DNA of 64,000 nt from Catonia carolina. Taxonomy: Eukaryota; Arthropoda; Insecta; Hemiptera; Achilidae. Shown here in pieces: positions 24,061-34,867 of the stretch (its first letter is position 1; every line of letters begins with the position of its first letter). Under the pieces are notes generated by a model. The model saw nothing but the letters and a program-made list of their open reading frames with translations. It had not been told where the DNA came from and searched no databases. The stretch is taken from contig JAQMRL010000014.1 of NCBI GenBank assembly GCA_035578175.1, forward strand, positions 13,711,274-13,775,273. The letters are read 5' to 3'. The position numbers were made by a program, and so were the translations under genes.

Positions 24061-24489
24061 CTTTTTTACCTGATAAATTAATAAAATTAATCCCAGTAAT
24101 GTATCTCCATCAATTTTAAAGATATCTAACGTACAACACCAGAATTGAAGCTAAATATAACATTTTTGTTTTTAACGTGAAATTACTTTGGTAAATACTG
24201 AACTAACATGTATTTTTTATTAATTCGATTTGTAAAAAAATTAATTCTGAAAAGATTCATGTAAAATACTTAAGTAAAAATTGAATACTAGATATTGAAA
24301 TTTAACTGTAATTAAAAACAAAACAAACGTAAAATTGTAAAGAAATAATTTAACTGCATGAAATAACAACTAATTTTGTCCATAGTTTGGAAATAACAGC
24401 TGATTGTTCATTCAATACTATAGTTTTACATAAAATTAATGAATTTCAGTTTAAAAACAATTTAAATATTAGTTATTAATTACATAATA
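24061..24489. other. AT-rich stretch, nothing recognised
   Basis: Very AT-rich. It may be the rest of the TA element, but no terminus or coding signal is visible. Confidence 0.3.
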
Positions 24490-24725
24490 TATAAAAAGAT
24501 GCTCAAAGTGGCCCCCGTTTTGTTCAATACACAATTTCGCTCAAAACATTTATTCTTTTCTAGCGCGTGTCAACGTTAGGAGTATTCTTAATAAATTTTG
24601 CCGCTTCTACAATACGATTTTTCAATTCTTCTTGTGTGGTAATTTGTTTTGAATAAACAATTGGCTTCATCCAAAGTTTTTGAAAAAAGTCTGATGATGT
24701 GAGCTCGGGAGGCCGTGGTAGTCAT
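24490..24725 (-). pseudogene. Tc1-like transposase C-terminal fragment
   Basis: Minus-strand reading: LPRPPELTSSDFF (near 24720-24680, standing for WPPRSPDLTPLDFF with the last catalytic Asp), LWMKPIVYSKQITTQEELKN, RIVEAAKFIKNTPNVDTR, then a stop and NVLSEIVY. This matches the C-terminal third of the lineage at 1575-2583 and 48300-48715. Only about 75 codons remain. The edge at 24725 abuts a SINE-C. Confidence 0.75.
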
Positions 24726-24734
24726 TTTAAGCTG

Positions 24735-25845
24735 AAAAGTATAACGAGGAGTGAGGTGGTTTACCTTCGTAAATGAGTGGAAACGTAGCCTTATCTTATC
24801 AGCATGCCAGGCCCTCTGAAAAGCATCTACTTTCTACCCTGCAAATAAATGACACCTTCACTTCATTCACCACAGGTTCTGGTTGTATAACGAGGAAATT
24901 CATTAATTTCAGAGGAGATATTTTAACGTGTGTTTTACACTTCTACCTCTTCTGTTCTTAAGGGGAGCAGACCATTTTCATTACCCCTATACCTGCAATA
25001 CTAACTTAGGTAGATTTTTTGTAGAAACCGTTAAAGCTACAAAGCTGAGCTTTGGCACACCTTTCTACAGTACCGTTTTACAAATTTTTACCAGAGCTTT
25101 TTCATTTATCTTCATCCAATCTAAAAATGTATTTTATTCTCAAAAAATGTTCAAATGTGCACACATTTTTTTTATGAAAAACACACTCAAAAAATAAAAA
25201 CTCCAAAATTTTTAAAATACCTCTGGAGTAAATACACACCTTAGTATTAAAATGTAGTGTGTGAAATTTCACACTCCTAGGTGGGATGGTTCCTAAAATA
25301 AGTGTACCTAAAGTCAAAAAATACAATACGCGGAAAATGCGGATATAGAAAAAGCATAATACTATAACAGAAACACCTATTGCCAATTGGAATTAACTTC
25401 CAAACAAAAACACACCAATATTTCCTCTACGGCTGATTCATACGCGTTCTAGAAATTATCGTTTTTATGTAAACGCGATCTCCGTAATGTTAGAGCAGTA
25501 ACATGATTATATTAATCTCAATTTACAAGAATGAAAAACGTGAAAAAATATCGAAATAAACACTACGTACCCCATCAATGTAAAAAAATAATTTTTCTCA
25601 ACAGAAAAAGCAACAAAATATGTCGTGTTATATATATCAATTTAAATAAGGGAAAACAATCGATCAATATTTATAGTAAAATTGAAAAATCAATATTTTT
25701 TATTAAAATCAGTCTGCTCCCCTTAAATGCTTCAGTCATATAATTGGCTGACTATGTGATAAGAAACAAAATTATTTTAAGAAGCCCTGGAAGTAGCGGA
25801 CCAAATGAAATTAATTTAACTTTCCACCTGCCTGTTATGGGCAAA
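24735..25845 (-). mobile_element. SINE-C copy split by a TTAA element
   Basis: SINE-C sequence at 24735-24961 and 25723-25845 joins into one unit when the element 24962-25722 is removed (tcttctgttcttaa continuing as atgcttcagtcat). The CAA tail end is missing on the left. The right part ends near the gggcaaaaaattagg block, next to an H fragment. Confidence 0.8.
24962..25722. mobile_element. TTAA-flanked non-autonomous element, 761 bp
   Basis: Perfect 11-bp inverted ends GGGGAGCAGAC and GTCTGCTCCCC, flanked by TTAA at 24958-24961 and 25723-25726, inserted in SINE-C whose intact copies read cttaaatg here. TTAA duplication is the mark of piggyBac-type transposition. Because TTAA is palindromic, a TA duplication with a 12-bp TIR (AGGGGAGCAGAC) fits equally well and would mean Tc1/mariner. 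No transposase inside; the interior is AT-rich. A relative lies at 57058-58165. Confidence 0.8.
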
Positions 25846-25964
25846 AAATTAGGTTATGTTTTTAATTTTTTATTATTTACTCATTATCGTACAAAAGTTA
25901 TGTTTTATTTGTTGTACATTTACGAGATAAAGTCGTGTGAGTGTTTCACACCAAATTTTTTACA
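25846..25964 (+). mobile_element. H element 3' fragment
   Basis: Starts in the attaggttatg block, has a decayed inverted block (tttacgagataaagtcgtgt) and an intact hairpin GTGTGAGTGTTTCACAC followed by CAAATTTTTT. Confidence 0.75.
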
Positions 25965-26547
25965 ATTAAAAATAAAATTAACAAACAAATTTTTAAGAAA
26001 CCAAGGTATAAACTTTTACAAAATATTTTTAAAACATTGTTATTCTCGTTATTTTTGTGAGAAATCATTGTCCGTTGTCATATTCAAAAGAAGAATAATA
26101 AAAATAAAATAAAAAAATAAATTAGAAAGAAAGAGAATACGTTTGTTTCTCTATCTTACTTTTATTATGGTTTGTGTAGATCATATAGCACGTGTTTAAT
26201 ATACACAAAGAGACCGCGTCACACTTTAGCCATAAATATACAGAAATCTGACTAAACTTTAAACTTTAACTCCTGTCATCTTTAAATTTCTTCTTCTCTC
26301 CTTAAAAAATATTTAAGCCTAAATATTTCTACTTGAAAATCCTTATTTTTTTAACAACACAAAATATAAAATAAACAAAAGAAAAAGCAAACGAGTTATT
26401 GTCTTATAAATTTATCTTGTTTTAGGTAAGTTTTTTCCCGACAACGGTTAACCTAAAAGGTGAATCATATTTTTCACTTGTTGTATGTCTGTTTTCATTT
26501 TAATAGTTTTTATTGTGCACCTCAAACGTTTGTACCGATTCAACAAT
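25965..26547. other. AT-rich stretch, nothing recognised
   Basis: Featureless AT-rich DNA with A-rich runs; no gene, TIR or repeat could be supported. Confidence 0.35.
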
Positions 26548-26549
26548 TA

Positions 26550-26737
26550 CGAGGTGTGGCTAATAAATAACGAGACTGATGTTGTAAAAAATTTGTTTTT
26601 ATTTTATTCATAATCACTTATTGTCACCTTCAATATACACTCATTTGTCCCTACAACGCTCCATGCGAATTTTTCACTGTTGGAAACAGTGCTGGAAGTC
26701 ATCTTCTGTCAGCTCCTTCAGGACACGTGCCGCTCAA
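26550..26737 (-). mobile_element. mariner 3' terminal fragment
   Basis: Begins with the TIR CGAGGTGTGGCTAATAAATA after a TA (26548-26549) and runs through the C-terminal coding part in inverted orientation, as in the fold-back copies, until it stops abruptly inside the coding region (gacacgtgccgct), where a LINE remnant starts. Confidence 0.85.
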
Positions 26738-26739
26738 AA

Positions 26740-29100
26740 ATGTTTGAAATGATGCTCGCAAAAAGGTTTAAGAAATTTAAAATAGTAAAAAATTAATTAG
26801 AAAAAATGATAATAAATGCAACAAAGTTCTTTAAAACCTGTAACCTAAATCAAAAACACTATGTCTTTTCGGTCTTGAAAACCCGGTATCAATGTTATTT
26901 AGCAGATTCAGAGCCAAGAAGTTTGGATGATGATTGAGTCTTTCTTCATATTTACAGCTGAATTTTGATATAGTTTGTTTCACTGAGTCAATATTAAGAT
27001 CGGCATTGGTATAAGTGTTTTTGATGTACCACGGAATTTGAAGGGCCCGCTGCAAGAATTTTGACTGAAAATGTTCTAATATGTTTATGTTTGAAGTGCT
27101 GGATGTACCCTGCAATTGAAGTCCATATGTCCACATGGGTTTTAAAAGGGATTTATACCAAATCATTTTTGATTCGTTTGACAAAGATGCGTATTTAACA
27201 ATAACGAGTGTAGTTTACGCACTGTCAGCTCAAGTTGATTCTTTTTAGTTGTTATGTAATGTTTCCATGTAAGGAGACGATCTAAATGTTGTCCCAAGTA
27301 TACTGTTGTTTTTTTTTTTTTTTTTTTTTTTTTTTGGTTTAACGTCCGACTGTTTTGCAAATTGCTGCTAATGCAGACGGTGAAGGATGAAATGAATTTT
27401 CTGTGACGTATGAAAAAATGCCATGCCCGAGTGGGATTCGAACCCAAGACCGTGTGATGAGAGGCGAGCACGTTACCAACATCGCCACGTGTTGTGTGGT
27501 AGTGCAATGTTGTTTAACATTACTGGTGGGCAGTCATTTTTCCGTAGTGTAAATGTGATATGTGTTGATTTGTTTTCGTTAACTTTCGTTCTCCACCGTA
27601 TTAACCATCTCTCAAAAGATGTAAGGAATTATTGCAAGAATTGTGACGCAATTATTGGGTCTTCATGGATAGCGAGAACAGTCGTGTCGTCGGCAAAAGT
27701 CGCTATGGTCGTGTTTGGAGTTGTAGGTAAGTCGGATATGAACAATAGATACAAAAACGGATCGAGAACACTTCCGTGTGGTACACCTAATTTAATGTCG
27801 CGTGGGTGCGAATATTTGTTCGAAATTTTACTTGAAAACGTCTAAGTTCTAAATACGACTTCAATAACAAGTAAACAAAATTCGGTAAAAGAGTTTTAAT
27901 TTTAAATAATAAACCAACGTGCCGCACCTTATCAAAGGCTTGACTTCTGTCCAAAAACGCGGCTGAACGATACTTTTTCTCTTCATAAGAATTATGAATT
28001 CAATTAACAACTCTATGTACTTGTTCAATCGTACTGTGATTCTCACGAAAACCAAACTGATGGTCAGGGATGAAGTCGGGAAATTATGGTTCCAATCTTT
28101 TTTGCAGTACTTTTTCAAATAACTTGGACATCACAGGTAGGAGACTTATTGGCCTGTATGACTGAACATGAGATGGGTACTTTTCTGGTTTATAAATCGT
28201 AACTATTTGAGAAATCTTCCAAAAGTTAAAAAAATAACCACTACGCATAATACCATTTAATATTTTGGTTAATAAGATCATAGCGTTCCTGGGCAGCTGT
28301 TGAAGAACATATCCTGTAACCAGATCATGTTCAGGGGCTTTGAAAGGAGCAAAACCACCAATAATTGACTTAACCTCATTAACACTAACTTTTTTGAACG
28401 GTGGAAACATTTGTAGAGCAGCTTCCAAAAAATTTAAGACTTCTTTTCTCGGTTCACCTACCGAAGGTACGGTTGAAAGACTTTTTTTAGGTGCTCACCA
28501 AATAAATCAGCTTCTTCTTGATCTCTCTTAGCCCAACTACCATCAGCTTTACGAATCGGAGGAATATTTTGCTGAGAATGTTTAATTTTGTTCGAGGCTT
28601 TCCACAGAGAAAATTCTGTATCTTTCGTTGGCGTAAAATTTAAGACGTAATGTTGAAACGATTCATTTTTCCAGTGCTGTATTATCCGTTTTAATTCTTG
28701 AGAAGTTCTATTGTATCTTGCCTTATCTATTGGATAGCTGCTGTTCTGCCATTTTCTTCGTAACATCCTTTTCTCCGTAATTTTACATCGGTAGTTGGAA
28801 TTGTGAAACTCCGTCGCTTTTAAAGCTGATGTTGATAACCAGGCCGCATTTTGAACACACTGCGTAAATTTATGGACTGCTTCATTTATATCATTCTCTT
28901 TTTCCAAAGGGATGTTCAAATTAATACCCAGTAAAATTTGTTTGAAATGTTTAATATTCGAAAATTTATTCAGTAGAACAGGAAGCCGTTCTCGCGTCAA
29001 CACAAGAGAACTAATCATTAAGACAACCGGTGAATGATCAGACGACAAGTCACAACAAGATTCAATATGAAAATCCAACTGGGAAATACTTTTAAATATA
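26740..29100 (-). pseudogene. Jockey-like LINE ORF2, decayed and split by a SINE
   Basis: Minus-strand frames in order. The end of the endonuclease domain comes first (CDLSSDHSPVVLMISS near 29050-29010). The linker follows (frame 29255-28458, including KADGSWAKRDQEEADLFGEH, as in the intact LINE), then the fingers and palm (SIIGGFAPFKAPEHDLVTGY near 28380; YKPEKYPSHVQSYRPISLLP near 28190-28130). GVPHGSVLDPFLYLLFISDL lies near 27785-27725, with the FADD box near 27705. Then YLGQHLDRLLTW (near 27300) and the C-terminal KPMWTYGLQLQG (near 27140) follow. The frame is broken in at least four places. The protein family is that of the intact LINE at 40650-43346 but the sequence is another subfamily. 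The first part of the endonuclease is missing. Confidence 0.88.
27308..27500 (-). mobile_element. SINE-A copy inside the decayed LINE
   Basis: tRNA-like head on the minus strand (tggcgatgttggtaacgtgc; box B GGTTCGAATCC near 27437-27447), body through gtctgcattagcagcaattt, and a 26-base A tail (T-run 27309-27334). Flanked by short matching CAACA motifs. It interrupts the LINE between the FADD box and YLG motif. Confidence 0.85.
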
Positions 29101-29102
29101 AA

Positions 29103-29693
29103 AAGCGATTGAAAATTACCCAATTTTTTTTGAAAACGATAAAACATGTGATGAAACGTGGTTTTTAACTTATTATCTGAAAACGAAGCGCCAATCCATG
29201 CACTGGAAGAGCCGAACTTCACCGAGAGCCAAAAAAGCTCGAATGAGCAAGTCAAAATTTAAAGCAATGATCATTGTTTTTTTTTATATCCATGGGATAG
29301 TGTACCTTCACTGGGTTCCTGAAGGTCAAACAATTAATCAACATTACTACCTTGTACTTTCTAAACTACGTCAAAGAGTAATGAATAAACACCTCGAAAT
29401 GTGGAAGGACAAATCATGGGTTCTCCACCAAGACAAAGCACCAGCTCATTCCGCGTTATCTGTCAAGAGGTTCCTAGCCAAGTACAGCATTTCAGTGTTA
29501 GAACATCCACCTTATTCACCAGATCTTGCACCATGTGACATCTACCTGTTTCCTAAGGTGAAATCTGCATTACCAGGGACAAGATTTGAGTCTGTGGAAG
29601 CTGTAAAAGAGAAAGCGGCATGTGTCCTGAAGGAGCTGACAGAAGATGACTTCCAGCACTGTTTCCAACAATGGAAAATTCGCATGGACCGTT
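29103..29693 (+). pseudogene. mariner transposase middle/C-terminal fragment
   Basis: From the TIR family at 2691: AIENYPNFF-like start, the DETWF block with a frameshift near 29150, then an open frame of 177 codons (29198-29731) with SPRAKKARMSKSKFKAMIIV, VLHQDKAPAHSALSVKRFL, EHPPYSPDLAPCDIYLFPK and the C-terminal EEWKIRM-type end. In the second catalytic block the residue after Asp is Lys (QDKAPAH instead of QDNAPAH). It lacks its 5' third and 3' TIR and diverges at 29694. Not functional. Confidence 0.85.
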
Positions 29694-29984
29694 ATCTGTA
29701 CGACAAATTTTACAATTTAGGACTGGCTTAATGATGAAAAGAAGGAGAAGTGAAGTGGTTTTTAAAAAATGTAATTCCGATTGTTTTGAATATAAATAAT
29801 TACTAATGAAGGTAGTGAGTGAAAGGGATTAAATAATTAAAGAAATATTGTCAAAAATGTGATCTGGAATTAAAACCGGTTCATAATTAAAACCTGGTTC
29901 ATAATTTTGTCAAACAGAAGAACAATAATCCAAAAAGGCGTCAAGAAATAAGAGGAAACGGAAAAATAAAGATATGAAAGTAAT
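29694..29984. other. Short unassigned stretch
   Basis: Includes a small direct repeat (aattaaaaccggttcataat / aattaaaacctggttcataa near 29870-29905). No gene recognised. Confidence 0.4.
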
Positions 29985-30079
29985 TAGAACGAAGACATGA
30001 AAGAGACAATGAAGGACAAATAAAAAACTAAAAGAGTATGGAAACAGAGAAGGAAAAGAAGAAGAAGAAGAAGAAGAAG

Positions 30080-30111
<32 letters not shown>

Positions 30112-31010
30112 GAAGAAGAAGGAGGAGGAGGAGAAGGAGAAAGAGAAGCAGAAGAAGAAGAACAAGAAGAAGAAGGGGAAGTATGAAAGGAGATGAAGAT
30201 GGTAAAGAAGGACAAGAGGAGTAAAAGAGGAAGAAAAGGATACGGGTAAGAAGAAGGGCAGGGAATAGAAGGAGAGAAAAATGAAACGAATGATACGTAG
30301 ATGAAAAATATGACAAGGATAAGAAGAACCTGATGTCGAAAGACGAGGTAAAGAGTTGAAAAAGAAGGACATCGAGTAGGAGTGGAAGAAAGGAAAAACG
30401 AACAGAAGAAGAAAAGAGAACCAGAATAAAATGACGAGGAAAAGAAGTGGTAAAAGAAATGACAATATGAAGAAGATAAAAGGGTATAGACAAGAAGGGA
30501 AGGAAGAAATGAGTGAAAATGAAGAAGGAAACGAAGAGGAAGAGAAGGAAATTGAGAAAGAGAGGAATGTGGAAAACAGACAGGAGGAATCAAAAGTAAA
30601 AGGACGAAGAGAACAAATGAAGAAGGAAAATTAGAAGTAGAAGGATGAGGAGAAGGGGAAAGGAAGGACAAGAAGAAGAAGGGGAGGAAAAGGAGAAGAA
30701 GAGGAAAGTGGGCAAAACGAGAAGAAGGACAAGAAGGAAAGGAAGAAAGAGATGAAGAAGAAAAAGGCGAGGAAGAGGAGAACAATAAGAAGAGGAAGAT
30801 GAGAAAACTAGAAGAAGGAGAACCAGAAGTAGAAGGATGAGGAGAAGAATGGGAAAGGAAGGACAAGTAGAAGAAGAAGAAAATCAAGAAGTAGAAATAT
30901 ATGAAGAAGTCGAAAAAAGATAAGGGAATGAATAGGGTACAAAGAGGAGCAGAAGAAGTTGGTGAAGAAGAAGAAGAAGGAGGAGTAAAGATGACAAAGA
31001 AGGGCTTAAA
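29985..31010 (+). repeat. One-kilobase polypurine tract (GAA/GGA-rich)
   Basis: Nearly all purine on the plus strand for about 1 kb, with a pure AGA run near 30057-30106 and many AGG/GAA blocks. Long polypurine mirror-like tracts can form intramolecular triplex (H-DNA). The 380-residue minus-strand frame of Ser/Phe/Leu and the Lys/Glu plus frames arise from the composition and have no motif. Confidence 0.9.
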
Positions 31011-31291
31011 TGAAATGAACGTACTGAAAGGGGTGGGGATATCTGTAAACAATATACATACATGTTTGTATTATAGTAGAATAGGAGACTAAAGACGAAG
31101 CATTAACATTTTCAGAATTCCTTCACGTTTGGAGCGTTTTAAATTCGCGAGCCAATATCTTCACGCTATGTGTGTGTGAACGCAGTGCTGAACAAGTGCT
31201 TGTTTTTCTACGTACCCATGTTTAATAGCGAAGCTATACTCCCTTATATAGGGTGAACGTGAAGTCGTAACCTAAATGACAACAAATTGTT

Positions 31292-31412
31292 GTTGCCCCG
31301 TTTACACGTCATACATATCATCCTCATCTCATTGGGTCATAGGGTTGCTTATTGTCCTAAATGAACAGACTCCAACATACACACATTAAGGATAAAATAA
31401 ATGCAGTTCTGA
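31292..31412 (+). repeat. SINE-B 3' fragment
   Basis: Matches the SINE-B tail from ccgtttacacgtcatacata through tcattgggtcatagggttgc to the terminal cacacattaaggataaaa. Confidence 0.7.
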
Positions 31413-31429
31413 TAAACATTTGTATTATT

Positions 31430-32376
31430 CTAAAAAAACTCGTGTGAAACACTCACACAACTTTCTCTTGCCATTGCAAACAATTAACAATGTAACCTAA
31501 CCTTACTAATAAATATAAGAAACAAACAAAAAAACTAACCCCAATAAACGTAGACCCTAACCTAATTTTAATCATGAGTGAAAGACGCAAAATGAAAATA
31601 AACAGTTTGGCTTAAAAATACGGAAAATCACTCTTTCACGCTAAACTAGGCTCTGTAGAGAAAACTACTTTAAATAAAAGTTGTAGATCTTTCAATTACC
31701 TATAAATTTGATTGTACACTTTTGTCGTAAAATGCATACTAAGGCTGAAATCTTAAAAAAATCTATTTTTTACACGTTTTTGTGAGAAAAAACAGAAAAT
31801 CACTAATTACCGCTAAACTAAACGTTAAACAAAAACAATATTTGAAATACACGTTGTATGATTTTAAATTCTCTACAACTTTTATCATATGCATTTTTGC
31901 TCTAAAATGCGTATTAAAGTCACAATCTTAAAAATACAACTTTTTTACGACAAAACAACCTTTTCAAGAATTTCAGCAGATATGACGCCTACTTTAACTT
32001 GTAAAGCATAAAAACAATGAAAAAAGCGATTTTAAAAAAATCGTAGGAGTTGTTTTTGCGAAAATCTCAAAAAAGTGAAAAATTATATGAATAAAACACT
32101 AGTTCCGGTTGACGGATTTTGATAAAAATTTTCAAATCTTGTCCGGTAGTAGGGAGTATCTAACTTAAGTTTCAAGTTTCAATTTCGAACTATGTTCCGT
32201 TCTTGAGATATTCTGTTCACACACACACACACACTTACACACAGATCAATCGCTAAAAACATATTTTTTGGGTTCAGGGGGTCTGAAAACGTGTAGATCC
32301 GGTGAAAAGTCAATTTCGAAAAATCGACATGAAAACAATACTTTCCTTCCTGTATTCATATAGGCAAGAGAAAGCA
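31430..32376 (-). mobile_element. H element copy, near full length
   Basis: Complete on the minus strand: hairpin GTGTGAGTGTTTCACAC near 31442-31458 and the inverted block, both core modules (31600-31960), only a short CA stretch (about 32219-32243), and the 5' block ending in ctttctcttgcctatatgaa near 32370. About 945 bp. Confidence 0.88.
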
Positions 32377-32576
32377 AAAAGAGTAGGCTACAACATAGCC
32401 TACTAAAGTAATACGGTACAGAAAATTAAAGATTATTTATTGAAAATTTTAAGGAAATAGTAAATTGTGTAGACATTATTTATATCAGTATTCAAATTTT
32501 TTAACTACCAAATAATACACCACAAAAGGAAAAAGGGTACATAGCTAATTTATAGAATAAAGGTCAGTGTTTTATG

Positions 32577-33842
32577 TGTTTTCTTCAGGTAAACTTATCA
32601 TTTTTGTCCCTAATATGTGTACACGGCAATGTGTTAAATTTAGAACAATAAGCAACGCCATCTCAATGAGATGAGGATGAAATGTATGAAGTGTAAATGA
32701 GATGTACGAGGTGTGGCTATTAAATAACGAGACTAACGTTGTAAAAAAATTTATTTTTATTTTATACATAATCACTTATTATCACCTTCAATATACACTT
32801 CTTCTCTATCCCTACAACGCTCCATGCGAATTTCCCATTGTTGGAAACAGTGCTGGAAGTCATCTTCTGTCAGCTCCTTCAGGACACATGCCGCTTTCTC
32901 TTTTACAGCTTCCACAGTTTCAAATTTTGTCCCTTTTAATGCAGATTTCACCTTACGGGACAGGTAGAAGTATATGGTGCTAGATCTGGCGAATAAGTTG
33001 GATGCTCTAACACTGAGATTCTGTACTTGGCTAGGAACCTCTTGACTGATAATGTGGAATGAGCTGGCGCATTGTCTTGGTGGAGGTCCCATGATTTGTC
33101 ATTCCATATTTCGGGGCGTTTTTTCCTTACTCTTTCACGTAGTTTAAAAAGTACCTCAAGGTAGTAATATTGATTCATTGTTTGACCTTCAGGAACCCAC
33201 TGAAGGTACACTATCCCATGGATATAAAAAAAACAATGATCATTGCTTTAAATTTTTACTTGCTCATTCAAGCTTTTTTGGCTCTCGGTGAAATTCGGCT
33301 CTTCCAGTGCATGGATTGGCGCTTCTTTTTCGGATCATAAGTATAAAACCGTGTTTTATCACATTTTATTATCTTCTACGTGTTCCCTAAGGTGAAATCT
33401 TCATTAAAAGGAACAAGATTTGAGTCTGTGTAAAAGAGAAAGCGGCATGGTTCCTGAAGGAGCAGATAGAAGATGACTTCCAGCACTGTTTCCAAAAATG
33501 GAAAATTCGCGTGGAGCGTTGTAGGGATAGAAAAGGAGTGTATATTAAAGGTGACAATACGTGATTATGTATAAAATAAAAATAAATGTTTTACAACGTC
33601 AGTCTCGTTATTTAATAACCACACCTCGTATGTAGTCTTGTACAACTCCTGAGAGGGTATGGTGATTTGAACACCAACCATCAAAGTACACCAGTTACCA
33701 CTGTCTAGTATTCAAATCCGTATAAAAGTAACTATCTTTACTAGAATTTGAAACCAGGAACTTTTTTCTCTGAAAATCAGCTGTTAAACAGCTGATTCAT
33801 GGCAATGACTTTACCACTAGATCAACTTGGTAGGACCATCAA
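32577..33842 (-). mobile_element. SINE-B copy split by a fold-back mariner
   Basis: Left part 32577-32704 (tail side) and right part 33631-33842 (head side, with box-B-like GGTTTCAAATTC and box-A-like tgatctagtgg) join across the mariner insertion. Decayed relative to 57195-57540. Confidence 0.8.
32707..33628 (-). mobile_element. Fold-back mariner copy 2 (rearranged, non-autonomous)
   Basis: TIRs CGAGGTGTGGCTATTAAATA at the left and its complement at the right, with TA at 32705-32706 and 33629-33630. Positions 32707-33373 hold the catalytic half and 3' end in minus orientation: frames 33211-32948 and 33092-32772 with the QDNAPAHSTLSVKRFLA block. Positions 33374-33628 repeat the 3' terminal 255 bp in plus orientation. 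The junction (gaacacgtagaagataataa on the minus strand) equals the junction of the copy at 16501-17426, in mirror orientation. Total about 920 bp. The transposase is truncated at its N-terminus and frameshifted. Confidence 0.9.
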
Positions 33843-34390
33843 TATAATTATATTAACTACTGGATTACTTGTATGACGGATCAAATGGTAAAAACGGTCT
33901 TGCAACACCCAGTCCTATGATGTGGCGGGGGAACACCCACACCACACCCTCACCCCCTCACCCCCGATGTCACATAAGATAGGTACTTGGTTGTCGACAA
34001 GTACCTATCATAATGATAAAGTACCTATAATGATAAAACATTGGCAGTTTTATCTAATGGCACCAGTTCTATGAAGGAGTGAGAGTACGGATTGTTTTTG
34101 CAACGCACAGTGAGCGATACAGTAATTAATATAAATGGATGGGTAGGACAAACCTAAAAATCAACAAGATTTTTAATCTTCACTAATACGCAGATACAGT
34201 ACATCTTCTACTTTGCTGGAACTATCAAAAACTGTTCCAAGTTCATTTATTGCCAATTTTGCTATTTTTTGTTTTCCTTTTCCTTCTTTTATATATATAA
34301 TACGAGAATGTTTATCGTTGGTTGACTGGGACACCGAAGCAACGATATCATTATCATTTGGAGTGCCACTAGCTTCATTGGATATTGTGT
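33843..34390. other. Unassigned stretch with one perfect hairpin
   Basis: Contains the inverted repeat ATAGGTACTT (33979-33988) / AAGTACCTAT (33999-34008) with a 10-base loop, followed by a second agtacctat(c)ataatgataaa motif (34000-34043). No gene recognised. Confidence 0.5.
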
Positions 34391-34570
34391 GTTGTTATTT
34401 AGGTCATCGAAAGGTTTAGGAAAGGTTGAACCTGTAGAGTTTTTACTAAGTAAAACGAGGAGTAAGGTGGTTTACCTTGCCTTCCTCATTGAGTGGAAAA
34501 GTGAGCTTAAAACCATGCCAGGCCCGCTGAGAAGCAACTACTTTTCACCTGCAAATAGGTGGTGTGGGAA
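34391..34570 (-). mobile_element. SINE-C fragment
   Basis: Matches the 3' third of SINE-C (tail gttgttatttaggtcatc on plus at 34392, then aaaacgaggagtaaggtggt and gccaggcccgctgagaagca). Ends near the ctgcaaatagg block. Confidence 0.75.
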
Positions 34571-34867
34571 ATCGCATTAAGTGGCGATGTCTGGTCCCTC
34601 CACTCGCTGCAGTGGCGACACAGGCCTACCGCCCCTGTCGGAACTATTGACGGCTTCCCTCTGTGTGTATGTCGAAAACTTTGATGGCCAGAAACACAGT
34701 ACATAATCAAAGAGGGTGACAGTGACAGAGATATTGTGCAATGGCAGTTTTATCTTCATTCTGGAGGCCGTAGAGCTGTGTATATTCCTTTGACAGCTGA
34801 CTTTACATAACTTTGACTGGCGTCATGCATGATCCTTAATATGGATGCTCAATAGTATTTCATGTAT
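34571..34867. other. Unassigned stretch
   Basis: More GC than its surroundings near 34590-34660; minus-strand frames here have no motif I recognise. Nothing further can be supported. Confidence 0.35.

Noticed and set aside
25531..26112. Two Lys/Asn/Ile-rich frames (70 and 122 residues)
   Set aside because: AT-driven open frames crossing the end of the TTAA element, SINE-C and an H fragment; no motif.
29103..29731. Intact domesticated transposase (177 codons open)
   Set aside because: Lacks the DNA-binding domain, has a frameshift before the first catalytic block, no 3' TIR, and its last codons run into unrelated sequence.
29910..31052. 380-residue Ser/Phe/Leu frame on the minus strand
   Set aside because: Pure consequence of the polypurine tract; three overlapping frames are equally open and none has a motif.
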